This document shows positions 1 to 11,683 of a DNA stretch of 64,000 bases, in pieces. Positions within the stretch are counted from its first letter, which is position 1. The number at the start of each line of letters is the position of its first letter. The DNA lies in the NCBI RefSeq assembly GCF_026212465.1, contig NC_080063.1, positions 19,441,297-19,505,296 on the forward strand, written 5' to 3'. Source of the stretch: Amaranthus tricolor (taxonomy: Eukaryota; Streptophyta; Magnoliopsida; Caryophyllales; Amaranthaceae). Position numbers and translations under genes: made by a program. Below the pieces are notes generated by a model. That model was not told the origin of the DNA and did no database searches. It saw only the letters and a program-made list of their open reading frames with translations.

Positions 1-392
1 AAGATTAAACCACACTTGAAAACATGCATTGTTGCTTTCAATTTAGGTAAGCATAATAAGTAACACCGAACACCTTCCCTAATAAAAACTAGAAAGTGGA
101 CATCCAAGTAGATTAGGATCTTATTAGGATTTAAGAGTATACTTCATATATATTTGGCTTTTCAGGTACTTGTCTAACATGGTCCCACTATTCAATTCCT
201 AATGGAAAAGGGTGGGAGATGTCGTCCCTACAAAAGCAATGACGTGTTAGATATACATTGTTGTTACGTAGGCATTATGTTGGTATATGATCATAATATA
301 TTTTTTAGATGAATGTATTATTTAACATGATTTTTTATTTTGAGTTGTCTCTTTGTATTATTTTTATTTTTTAGACAATGACTCATTATTTT
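1..392. other. intergenic, no gene seen
   Basis: AT-rich sequence without a convincing coding region. Short ORFs here have no recognisable domain. Confidence 0.5.
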
Positions 393-1130
393 TGTTAGAA
401 CAGGCGTCAAACCACCCTCATGTGGAGGGTCTTCGGGGTGCCGTGATGAAAGTACAACAAAGAACATGAGTATGGTGCAAGGGATGGAATGTCTTGATCG
501 TGGCATGGGTCGAGGAGAATGCTGCATGATCAAGGAACATGACCAAATCAAGACAGTAGCATTGATCAAAGGCCGCTCGACCGGTCAAGCTGTTGTGGCT
601 CGATCGAGCGGTTCAAATGGAGGAAACCAGCAGCTTCTATGAGTGTGCTCGACTTGTCGAGCAATGCTGCTCGAGTCGAGCGAGCATCAGTGGGGGAAAA
701 CATTAGGTTTCTGTTTAAGTCCTCAGTTTTGTGGGCCTTTTAAGGTTTTGGTCCTAGGGTCCTCTAATTATTTTTAAGGCTATATAAGGGTCCTTAGAAC
801 TTCATTAGAGTTATGTGAGGGATGCTAATACACTATAGAGAGTTAGGGTTAGAACACCCAAAGAACTTTCTTCTTCATTGTATTAGTTTATGGGTGACTT
901 TCTATTGTTGAATGAATTTACTATCTTGAGAGCTTGTTCTCAAGTATGTTTGGTTTGTCATTAGCGTATTGTTGAATATATTAATAAAAGGAATCATCTT
1001 TTGAAGGAGAGGTATCATTAGATACCTCATAAGCACATTGTGTTGATTGTTGTTGTGTCTATTGTTTATACTCTGTTTTTCTACTCATCTTGTTACTATA
1101 GTTCTACCATTGTTGGGGTCCGAGTCATTC
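393..1130 (+). repeat. LTR-like sequence, probable solo LTR or fragment
   Basis: The segment begins with TGTTAGAACA, carries a TATA-like element (CTATATAAGG near 780-790) followed by a leader-like stretch, and contains GC-rich inverted motifs built on CTCGA/TCGAG at about 570-690. These resemble the motifs in the copia LTRs at 31.6 kb and 51.5 kb. I could not find a clear target duplication or a primer-binding site at its right end, so the right boundary is approximate and the call is tentative. Confidence 0.4.
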
Positions 1131-1957
1131 TCTTTCATTTTCTTTTAATCTCATCTATACATTTTAACTCTTTTTAAATTTTATTTATATGATTCATTCT
1201 TTCTGATTTTTATTTATTACAAAATATTTTCAATTCCTCAAAAAAAACTATTAATTTTCTCTTTGTTACCATCCAAAAGGAATAGAAGAGTAAAAATTAA
1301 AATTTGTTTTTCATGATTATGTATTATTAAATTTCTATATATCATAAGAATTGCCTAAATTATGATAGATAATCTTAGTGGACAAAAGAAAAAGTGTAAT
1401 CTTAAGACACGGATATTAAACCAATCAAAATTGAGGCTTATAGAGTTCAATGTAAAAAATTAAATACTCAAAAGCTCGGCAATGATTTAATGATCAACTT
1501 ATTTCGTATATTAACTCGCACCAAAAAAAAGATTTCTTTTATATTATTTTTTTTAAAGCTGCTTTATTGACATGTTTTTATTTCATAGTAACCAAAAATT
1601 TTATTGGAAAATGAAAGTTTTCACTTACTATATCCATGACACAAGCCATGTTCTTCCATTCAAAAGGAAAAAATAAAAAGAAAAAAATAAGCAACTAAAG
1701 GAGTACAAAAATAATTGAAGAGAAAAAGATGGAAGAATATAGGCATTTCCCTAGAATCTTAAGGTAGTTTTATCATAATCCTTTATAACAGAAATCATGA
1801 AAATCATGAATCATAATATTATGTTTGTACACATAGTCAAATTTGTGCCCCACTTTTCTTGAGTGGGGTTTTTGTGTGTTTCTTCCCAAAAATCTGCACC
1901 AAGTACTAACTTTTTTTCCTCGCGGACATAATAGAAGTAACCCAAAATCTTAAATAA
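1131..1957. other. intergenic, nothing recognised
   Basis: Very AT-rich DNA with no gene or repeat I can name. Confidence 0.4.
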
Positions 1958-2106
1958 GACAGTCTCATAGTGAAATCATCTTTATTGGGCTGACTCATGT
2001 ACATTTAGTGTGTTAAAGAGATTACTTACAATTTTAAAGTGATCATTACGAAAATTAGCTAATTATATGTGTCTGTCTCATGGTGAAATGGTCTCATACA
2101 AGACGA
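1958..2106. repeat. MITE-like element with GTCTCAT termini
   Basis: Both ends carry GTCTCAT/ATGAGAC-type motifs (about 1958-1970 and 2080-2106) around a short AT-rich core containing an AAAGTGATCA motif. The same terminal motif recurs at 10011-10232 and 13701-13829, which supports an interspersed non-autonomous family. Exact ends and target duplication are unclear. Confidence 0.4.
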
Positions 2107-2725
2107 GTTGAATGGTCATTCAGTGGCCTGGATCACCGCCCCTCATCCAATCAATGATAACAAATCGTCTGTGCGAACTGTAGGCATTTCAGTGCTCAAG
2201 ATAAATGCATCGGTTGTGCTTGGTTGGTTGATATATGCACATAATAACAAGCAGATTGAGTACATTCGAGCACACGTTATGTTCATGAGCGTTGGCTCAA
2301 GTTAGTTTGTGTCGTGTCCACAAGTAGGATTTGTCGGTAAATTGCACGCTATAATAGGTTGTTGAGTAGCTTCATGAGGGTTCGGCTCAGATTAGTTCGC
2401 ATCATGTTCATGATTCTCTTCGCGTCAAGTCAAGGTCAAGTTTCAATATCTACATTGCTAACGATCCCTCATTTTCAATTTTCAGCAAATCTACACTACG
2501 TAAATGTGGAACTAAGCAAGTATCTTCATTAAAATTTAGTTTTTTGCAAGATTTAATACAGTTTTCTTTACAAACTAGAGAATTTTTATCCTATTTTTAT
2601 TCCCCACCAGTCACCTGATACCATTCACAATGGTCTGGACTGGCATGGCATATCTCATTGTATGCACACTAGCAGAAATATCTTATTCGCCGAGTTTCGG
2701 GTCAAATTATATTAACATATGATCA
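2107..2725. other. intergenic, downstream of the ARM gene
   Basis: No gene recognised. A small open frame at 2108-2305 lacks any known domain. The segment probably includes the 3' UTR of the minus-strand ARM-repeat gene. Confidence 0.4.
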
Positions 2726-5676
2726 TCACTTGGAAGGAACTTGAGAGGCACAATTGGTAATAGGAAGGTCGGATGGGGTGCATACCAGAGCCCTTTGCTG
2801 CAAATGTCGTAAGCTTTGCTCCATACTCACTTGAACCATCTCGGCTAGCATTTTCTTAGCTTTCCCCGATTGTTCTTCGTTATCTATTTGTGAGATAAGG
2901 TTGCATACGATATTCTGCAAAGTGTCGGGTTGCAATTCCGACCTTGGGTAAGGAGAATTTCTTAGTAGCCTAAGCAACGTATGAGCTTTATTTTGTGACT
3001 TTGAAGTTCCTTGAACTGTAAGCTCGAGTAAACCTGGTATAACACCTTCTTTAAGTATTGGGTCTCGATACTTGCCCCGATTGATCTCACACATTGTTAA
3101 CAGTAACCCAACAGCATGTTCTCGACTTTGTAGGGATCCACTCTCGAGAACCTCCACCACAGCAAGTACACCCCCTTTTTTCGACACTAAAGCTTTCCTA
3201 CCCTCGTCGAAGTTCATAAGTGATTCTAAAAGGGCGGTGCATTTTTCAGCTGTTTTTGAAGATTTCTTGCACGTTTTGAGCAAGTCAACAATGAGCGGAA
3301 CGGGGTTTGTCTTGAGGATCAGCGTAATGTTGTTCGAGTGGGTGGAGAGGTTGTAAAGTGCCATGACAGAATCGATTTTGGCTTGAGGCATGCCTCGTTC
3401 TAGAATATCAACTAGAAGAGGGATCGCCCCAAAAGAGGTAATAGTTGGCTTGTTTAGTGAAGATGCCGAGAGTGTTAGCAACGAGGCAGTGGCATATTCT
3501 TGAAGGCTCGTGTTCTTTGATCGGAGAAAACTGATTATGGGATCCAAGGCACCAGCTGCTACAATGCTTATCTTGTTCCTACGAAGCGAAACGTGAAAAG
3601 CTTCAATCAATCAGCTAAAAAATGAAGTGCAGATACATGTAACATTAAGCTGACTAGAAATGCACAAGAAAACACATCAAGAACAAAGCTAGACATGATT
3701 TCAGTGCGTGACCACTTGGTGTATACTTTACTAGGTCAAAATATGCTGCTAAAAAAAGTGGCTAACTTAGAAGCAATAGTATCCAATAATTTTGATTAAT
3801 CAATGACATTGTGCAAAAATAAGACTGCATTGCATTGTATCGCCCGTGTTGTAAATATTTCAAAAAAAAAATTGATATTTCTAATGTTGTAATTTGTAAA
3901 GGAGTGAAAAAGTCGTGTTTTGTGTTGTTTCAAGGGATATGGCATGCTTTTGGCCGATATTTCGTGTTATGATAACTGCATGAGCTGTAAGTTGAATTCT
4001 ATGAGGGCCAAGCTTTGACGTTCAAGAAAAGTAAGAATTCCACAAATATGACTTTCAATCTCTTTAAAAATCTAACATTAGATCAGAAATCCAAGTGACA
4101 CTGCTACATAATCCGCTAGTTAATTCGCTATTAAAAATCACAATTCACTCAAAATTACCCAAAACCAGCTAAAACCGACCATAACAAGTTTTTTTACGAA
4201 TCGCGAGAAAATTAGCAAACATGACACTGACTTTTCACAAGTTTCAGTTAAAATGAAGAGCCCAACTAAACATTGTAATCTTCCAAAATCCGAACTACAT
4301 AATCGATTTTTTACATCACACAAAAGAAAAAAGGACTATTCGCCTCCGCAAGAGGTTGCTTCCAATACTCAAACCCGTAATCTTTCAATCACAAACTTGC
4401 TATAGGCCATAGCTAAAACAATAAGTAGCCTCAAACAAAGATAGGGGAATATTTTTCCACCTTAATAGTAGTTTCTGATTCTCTGATCAAATTACATACT
4501 TATCAACAAAAAATCCACTTGATTCGATTCCTAAGAATAATTTAAGACTAAAATGACATACACCAAGAAATTCAATGACTTGGAATATTCTAAATTTCTA
4601 TTCAAATTTATCCCTAAATCAAAGATGTTACTATTCACATATATTTTTTTGATTACAATTTATATCAATAAGAAATTCTTTAAAACTACAAAAACTTCTA
4701 ATTGTAATTACTAAAGTGAAACTCAATTATAAAATGATTGAAGTCAAATTAAAAGGCTTAATTACCCGGAAAAGTTCATTAATCAATAAAAAAAACCCAA
4801 ATTTAGAACAACCTTAGGCAAAGTATCCACAAGGCATTTAGAGATATCCCAAATTATAAAAGCAATATCACTGAATTCCACTTGCAAAAGTTAATTAAAA
4901 ATCCATATATCATCTCACTTTAATATGATAATTAAAAAAAAACAGCCCAAAAAACAATAATTATTTCAAACCACCAAAAATATCAAATTAACAACCACTA
5001 ACCATGAATTAAGACAAAGCCCCAATCAAAAACCCTTAAAAAACACAATCTTTAACAAATTAAGACAAAACCCGAATCAAAATCCATGAAAATACACAAT
5101 CTTCACAATTTGAGATAAAACCCCAATGAAAAACCCTAAAAATAAACAATCTTTTACATTTAAGAAACAAAAAACCCAATGAAATCATCCCACTTTAGTC
5201 ATAAATTAAAATCCAATCTTCCCACTTTAATCAATGATAAAGTCCGAAAAAAGAATTATTTCAAACAACCAAAAAAACTATACCAAACAACATATAATTA
5301 CGTATTCTTTCACGATTTAGGATAAAATCCCAATTAATAACCCTAAAAACACATTCTTTAACAAATTAAGACAAAACCCAAATCAAATTTAATAAAAAAA
5401 AAAGAATAAAACAATCAAAGAAACTCACTTTTCATCTTTTACAGCAAGATTAAGAAGGGCAAGAAGAGAAGATTCAGTAGAAACAAGTGAGTCATTTCTG
5501 AGCATAGAAACGAGCTGAGGAATAGCAGAGGAAAGCTGACGACGACAACGTTTAGAAGTCTTTGTGAGCCGTCTGATCTCTTGGGCAGCTTTGATCTTCA
5601 AATCTAAGTCATCTGATTGAATGAAATCAAGAACTTGACGCACACTGAGGTGGGGTGCCGTTACACTGGATTCCAT
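2726..5676 (-). CDS. armadillo-repeat protein (U-box-less PUB/ARM family)
   Basis: Two exons: exon 1 5676-5429 and exon 2 3578-2726, joined over an 1,850-bp GT-AG intron (donor GTGAGT at 5428, acceptor TCGTAG ending 3579). The split codon gives ...LAVKDEKNKISIVAAGAL, the expected ARM repeat continuity. The product is 366 residues, close to the roughly 355 of the Arabidopsis At3g01400/At5g58680 group, which it resembles from memory. Tandem ARM helices run from about residue 10 to 330, with repeat cores such as AGALDPIISFLRS and FGAIPLLVDILE. No U-box is present, so E3 ligase activity is not expected; proteins of this type are thought to be binding scaffolds. The start is the ATG at 5676-5674; the open frame upstream of exon 2 begins only with a non-ATG codon inside the intron. 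The exact cellular role is unknown. Confidence 0.9.
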
Positions 5677-7659
5677 TGAAGAAAACCAAAAAAAGGAAGG
5701 AAAAAAAAATCCTTTTTTAAGGGTTTTTAACTTTTTTGTAAGTGAGAAAAATGGGAATTTAAATGGGTAGGTTTTATTTTTGGGGAAAAATTGGATTTTA
5801 TTAGGCAGTTTTCAGTTTGGAAAAAAAGGATGAAAAAGAAAGAACAATTGAGACTTGAGAAAGATGACGAAAAAGGAAGAAAAAATGAGGGAGATTGCAA
5901 CGGCTCCCTGAATAACGGTTGGGGGTGTAAGGATTTATGTAGATTGTAGACTACAAAGTTGGCCCTATTGGTTGAAATCGAAGATAATTCGACTCCATTT
6001 GACTCAACTCGACTCATTATAGTGTATTCTAAAGTCTATTTTTAATGGCTTTGTTCAATTTTATTTGAAAACGTTTGTCAAGATATATATTGAAATTTTA
6101 ATATCTCTTATGATGTATAACCAAAAATTATATAAAAACTGATAATAATAATCATTGCGATGAGACGAATTAAATTAGTTTTCACTTTACTATATTTTAA
6201 CTTATAGATTAAGAATAAAATACAAATTAAAAGTAAACTGTAAATAACGTCAAAAAATTAAATATGACAAAGTCACTGAAACTGAGAGAGTATTATGTTG
6301 GGAATTTATTTAACACCTAAATGTATACTTTAGATATATCATATATGTATCTCAAGTCTCAACACAAAGTTTGGTCTAAATTGTTAATTGAGATGATCGA
6401 AGTCCTATTGTGGTTTAAAGAAGTTAAATGGGATCAATAGCTCATATTTTAAAATTTTATTTTTGCAGTTTGGCTAAATTTAAATGACATATCATACTAA
6501 ATCGAATCATATTCAGTCTATTTTGTTGCAAAAAAAAGCCTTTAAATTGAATTATAGTTCCCGTCTTTTAAAATTTGCAATATATCATTAGGATATCTTT
6601 AGATTTAATGCAAACTCAAATTATGAATGAATATTATTTTAGTGTGGTTTATAGAGGTGGTTTTCTAAGATTGGATCTCTCATTGGGTGTGGGGGAAGAA
6701 ATAAGAGGGTGGGTTGGTTAAGATTGGTAGTTAAGATAGTGATGGGTAATTGAAAGTGGGAATATACATATACTACAGTTGAAATGAGGTCAAGGGTTTT
6801 GGGTAGTATTGTATGTTTATGTCTTTTGTTTCATCAAATGACCTCTCAACTTGTCATTTCTTTATGTAAACTAATTCTACAGGAGTAACATTAAGTATTG
6901 TTGCAACAATTTCTCAATTTCAGACGTTTTATCAACTTTGATGATATTATAATTTTATGGGGTGTGGGAGAGGAGAATTCAACGTATATATGATTAGTGG
7001 ATTAATATGTTAATTGATATAAATTTAATAATTAATAAATATGGTATAGTTGATAGCTAGTTTAGTTTTAGTGACTATAAGGATAATTATATGTAAATAT
7101 CCGGTTAATTTTAAAATTAAAAATTTTATACGATTAGAAAATTTTTCATCAATACTAAAGAGGAGATTTTTTTTTTTTCATGCATATATTTAATTTTAAA
7201 AGATAAAAAGTAAAATTTAAACTTCGGTGTCGAATTCAATATTCATTGCTAGCTATTCCATTAAATTGTTTTATTAGGTTAATAGAAAAGTAGAAATTCG
7301 CTACTAGTTCTTCCTAGCAAGCAAGTATTTCTAAATTACTGTCTTTGCAAAGAAAAATAAAAAATAAAAAAAATTAGAGAGTGACAGAGAACAACTAAAT
7401 TAAAAAAACAGTGCAAGTGTAAAAAACGAATGAAATTTCTAAAACCAATACTTCATCTGTCTCTATCAACTTGCATTATTTTTCATTTTAGAATGTCCAC
7501 TCATTATGCATTATTTCCTTATTTATAGAATGAATTGACCAATTTTTTTTTAATTTCATTCATATATTTTATTTTTGACGCAAATTCAAAGAGTCGGAGT
7601 AATAGTAATTATTAATTATATTAGTTTAATGACATTATAGTGTTTGTCAATGCATGCTT
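5677..7659. other. intergenic: 5' flank of ARM gene and AT-rich DNA
   Basis: Contains the 5' UTR and promoter region of the minus-strand ARM gene. A short minus-strand frame at 5727-6017 looks like non-coding leader sequence. The rest is AT-rich with no recognisable gene. Confidence 0.45.
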
Positions 7660-8973
7660 CACTACAAAAAACTATTGAATTAGCGATGGAAAAATGGCGA
7701 GGGGAACGGCAAGGCGAGAGACGGTTTAGTCGCCAACTGAGAAAGTAATTTGGCGACGGGATCAGTGGTCGCCAACCAGTCGCCAAAAGCATATTTTCTT
7801 TTTTTTATTATTTTAAATGTTGGCGACGGTTTTTGTGGTCGCCATTTCGTCGCCAATAAAGACAGTATTTCTTTAATTTTTATTTTAATGGTGGGCGACG
7901 GGTGTTTGTGGTCGCCATATAGTCGCCAGCAAGACCGAAATTTTTTTAAAAAAATTTTAACTGTTGGCGACGACACCCTTAATCGCCATTTTGTCGCTAT
8001 TTTTTGTTTTATATATTTTTTTAAAATAAAGGCGACGGTACGGTTGGAAGCCCTTTGGTCGCCATATTTTTTGAATTTGAATTCAAAAATGGCGATGGGT
8101 TTGTAATCGTCGTGTTGTCGCCATGTTTTCTATAAATAAGACGTAGAATTGTTGTGCATCGTATATTTCGGAAACTAAAGAATTAGAAGAGGTTAGTGAT
8201 TTTCTTATTCTATTATGTAGCTTGTTTTTTATCTTTACATGAGTTGTTTTATTTATTTTTATTATTTATATTTAATTTTTATTGTCATTAATTTGATTTA
8301 ATTTTATTATTTAATTAGTACATATTTTATTTCCTTTGTTATTTACTTGAGTTTTTTATATTTTTAATTATTTTATATTTTATTTTTATTGACATTAATT
8401 TGCTTTAATAATTTTTATTAGAATAATTATATTATTATCATATATTGTTATTTTCATGAATTGTTTTATATATTTTTATTGTCATTAACTTACTTTACTA
8501 ATCAGTTGAATAATTATGTTATTATATTATATATAGGTGTTAAAAATGAATTTTAGGCAAGAAAGAAGTTGGATGTACAATCGACGAAAAAATGAAAAGT
8601 TTAGTTTAAGATTTATGAGAGGGTTGGAAGAGTATTTAGATTTTGCTCGTACAAAAAGCATGAGTTCTGAGATTAGATGTCCTGTAAAAAGTGTAAAAAT
8701 TGTTCTTATAATGAACCAGATGAAATAAGAGAACATCTAATGAGAAGGGAGTTTGTTGAAAATTACTATGAGTGGGAATATCATCAAAATAGCGTCGCCA
8801 GATGGTCACCATTTTTTTCTAAGAAAAAGGCGAGGAAATGGCGTCCATTTTTGGATTAGCGATGAACGAAAAGGCGACCGCCTTTTTGCCCGTCGCCAAG
8901 CGCAATTTTTGACCATTTAGCTATCAAATGGCGACGAAATGAGATGTGGCGAATTTAATTCTTATTTGTAGTG
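7660..8973 (+). mobile_element. non-autonomous CACTA (En/Spm) DNA transposon
   Basis: The left end begins CACTACAAAAAACTATTG and the right end finishes with TTTGTAGTG, an imperfect inverted repeat. Both ends are flanked by the 3-bp direct repeat CTT (7657-7659 and 8974-8976), the target duplication size typical of CACTA elements. Subterminal zones (7684-8125 and 8790-8955) hold many direct and inverted copies of GGCGACG/CGTCGCC, as expected for transposase-binding repeats. The interior keeps only an N-terminal transposase remnant, so the 1.3-kb element could move only with help in trans. Confidence 0.92.
8546..8859 (+). pseudogene. remnant of CACTA transposase N-terminus (Transpos_assoc-like)
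   Basis: The frame at 8537-8728 reads ERSWMYNRR, then LEEYLDFAR and IRCP. The frame at 8677-8859 continues CKKCKNC, DEIREHL and NYYEWEYHQ. Together they match the order of motifs in the transposase-associated N-terminal domain of plant CACTA TNP2 proteins (Trp-Met start, EFLDFA, CPCxxCxN, a helix before a WxxHG-like end). The frame changes at about 8681-8684, where the CPC codons appear to have lost one base. After about 8795 the frame runs into the subterminal repeats, so the catalytic part is absent. Confidence 0.7.
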
Positions 8974-10010
8974 CTTTGTAAGTCCAAGTTTTTGTCTTGG
9001 ATACATTCTACAAATAAATTGAATTCCAAGCCACCATTAATGGCCAAAAACTAACCAAATAATCATCATATAAAAATATCAAACATCTATGTTTTGTAGG
9101 ATTTGATTTGATAGAGTTTGCTTGCCATTGGATACCAATTGTCTGTATTTTAGGGGGATTATCAACCACTATGAATTTCATCTTGTCAAGTTTTGATTGG
9201 TTTAAAGGTTTTCCTATTATTTGTTCCATCTTTTTAGATTAGATCAAGCCTTTGCCCTTAAATAACAAGAAACACATGATACTCCCTATGTATCAAAGAT
9301 ATAGCTTCAAATATTGTGATTTTCTTAAAAAAAATTGGTTTAAAGTAATAAAAGGTAGGGGTGCTCTTATGAAAACCATTATTTGGTAAATCAATCACAG
9401 AATATTCATATTCTCGTAATATGTATTACATGAGTAATTTAACTTATATATGAGGCGCATATTATAATGAGATAGTTTCAAATAACAATTTGTGTAAAAT
9501 AAATATTTTATGAAAAAGCAAAAAATGTGTAAATGAAATAAAAAAATGTAAATTGAATGTCTGGACGTGGATAATAATTAATTTTAAAAAATATTAATTA
9601 CATTAAAAAGTTATTTAAATAAATTAAAAAGAATAAATATTAAAATGGACCCAAAATGTGTGACCCGATCTAGGCTCAATCGCACATTTTGTGCTACTCA
9701 ATTAAGGCCTAGTAATACGTTTTGTTCGATTGGATTCATTTTTCGATTTTTTAATATTATTTTTTTATTTAATTAATATTTATATTTTTAAGTTAATTAT
9801 TATTAATAATTCTAGTTTAATAATAATATGTTTTATTTTATAATTAAAAGTAGATTATTTTCATAATTTCATTAAAAAAAGTTGTGACATAATAAAAAAG
9901 CTGGTGACAAATAACAAACGGGGTAATATTTGATGACAAATTTTTATTATGACCGTACGTCGATGATAGATTCTGGAGATGTAATTATTGAACTCTTTTC
10001 GAAAACAAAT
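8974..10010. other. intergenic, nothing recognised
   Basis: AT-rich sequence. Small open frames at 9008-9229 and 9861-10070 have no recognisable domain. Confidence 0.4.
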
Positions 10011-10232
10011 CTTGTATGAGACCATCTCACTGTGAGACAGGCCATACAAGGAACCCATTAGTAAAAGCACATTAAAAAATAATAAAATCTGAATTTACAC
10101 TTATATAAAAAAGCAATTTTTTAAATAGGTTGAACTAATCTAATTAAGATCGTCTTACAGTGAGACGATCTCAATAAAGAATCAACAATTCTTGTGAGAG
10201 ACTGTCTCTTAAAGAGACGACCTCAAAACAAG
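10011..10232. repeat. MITE-like element(s) with TGAGACGATCTCA termini
   Basis: CTTGTATGAGACCATCTCA at 10011 is followed by inverted copies near 10150-10172 (GTGAGACGATCTCA) and 10189-10232. The pattern suggests one element or two half-elements of the family seen at 13701-13829. Boundaries are approximate. Confidence 0.4.
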
Positions 10233-11079
10233 AAGGCTAAATTCTTATTTTCTCTTAAATCATCAATCAATAATAGTGATATTACTCTTTCTTCAACACG
10301 TTTATATATATTTGTAAATAGTTCAAATTGAATATGTTAATAGTTAAATTATGACACATAAATTGAGAATTGATGTTTTATGATCTAATTCAATTTTAAC
10401 ATATAAGCTACAATTATCGTTTTCAAAATAAGTATTTCAAAGTCTATAAAGATATTGCATATATTTTAGTTCAAATTGAATATGTTAATAGTTTAATTAT
10501 GACATATAATTTGACAATGTGTTTTATAATCTAACTAAATTTTGAACTTCTAATCTTCAATTATCGTTTTAAAAATATGTATTCAAATTGTATGGATATA
10601 TTGTATAGCATTTAGTTCAAATTTAATATGTTAATAGTTTTAACACTAATATTGATAGTTTTATTGACCATTCATTTGTTGTTTGAAATTCATCCATAGA
10701 ATGATGGAATAATACCATATTATATAACTTCGTTCTAAAATTGTGAAACAAAACCATATTTAGGTAGAAATTGATCAATTTAACGTCAAAATTGATCACT
10801 TATAGGTTCAAATTGAATTTTTTTACTTTAATTGATATGTTTAAGTATTACTTTACGTTGAAATTGATACCTTTAAAGTCAAAATTGATACCTTTAAGGT
10901 AAAATTGATAAATACCCAGAAAATGGAAAAAGAGTAAAAGTAAGTAACAAAGTAACAAAGTAATAATCACTAATTGATTTGCATCTTGCTATTTTCCCTC
11001 AAGTAAAGAGAATCTTGTCATAAATTGAAAAATAATTAGCAACCTATTTTTATATTGACTTGATTGATAGTAATTAGTA
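10233..11079. other. intergenic, AT-rich with short direct repeats
   Basis: Holds imperfect repeats such as TTCAAATTGAATATGTTAATAG (about 10320-10340, 10470-10490, 10617-10640) and ATTGATACCTTTAA (about 10860-10910). No gene is seen. Confidence 0.4.
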
Positions 11080-11340
11080 ACTCATAACCGAATTCTACTT
11101 GAATCAATTATTAACCGATGACAACCCGAGGCCGATTGACACTCGACTCGAACTTCAACCTACATCGAACTAATGCAAATTCGAAAGCTCGGATAACTGA
11201 TCTTCAACCGAATTGTGACTTACCGACCCCGACCCGAGAGTGACCTGCCGCAACGCACATTCAAAAAATAACCGATCTGAAGTTCAACCGAACCGAAATT
11301 CAACTGAATCGAATGACACCCATCCAAAATCAACTTGATC
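11080..11340 (-). repeat. interspersed repeat, related to 45860-46130
   Basis: The complement of this stretch contains GGATGGGTGTCAT, GAAGATCAGTTAT, GAGTGTCAAT and CATCGGTTAATAATTGAT in the same order and spacing as the plus strand at 45860-46100. The two are therefore diverged copies of one dispersed element in opposite orientation. I cannot assign a class. Confidence 0.6.
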
Positions 11341-11683
11341 AACTGACTGAAATCAATGAATATCTCTAACTATAATGTATGATATGATTGTGACACTTGA
11401 AATTTTTAAATTTTTTTTAGTATAATGTATTAAGAATATCATAATTATGTAACTGAAAATTATTATAATTAAGCAACTGAAAAATATCAATCAACTTGAT
11501 GACAAATGTACGATGTATCCTATTTCCACTCGTGGCAATGGATTAGGAAACATAAATCCCTAAATTAATTTAGGGTTTTCTTCTGAATTTCAATTTTCCT
11601 CTAAAATTCGCTCTCCAACGGCGATTTCTTCATTAAAATCCCTAAATTTTTCTTGGAAAATTTCGTTCTTGGATTATACCATC

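Noticed and set aside
3072..3356. 94-residue plus-strand frame
   Set aside because: Antisense of ARM-repeat exon 2.
7750..8106. 118-residue frame with GDG repeats
   Set aside because: It is a translation of the CACTA subterminal GGCGACG repeats.
11669..11683. Upstream extension of the PPR frame
   Set aside because: It begins with TTG; the first ATG at 11684 is the normal start.
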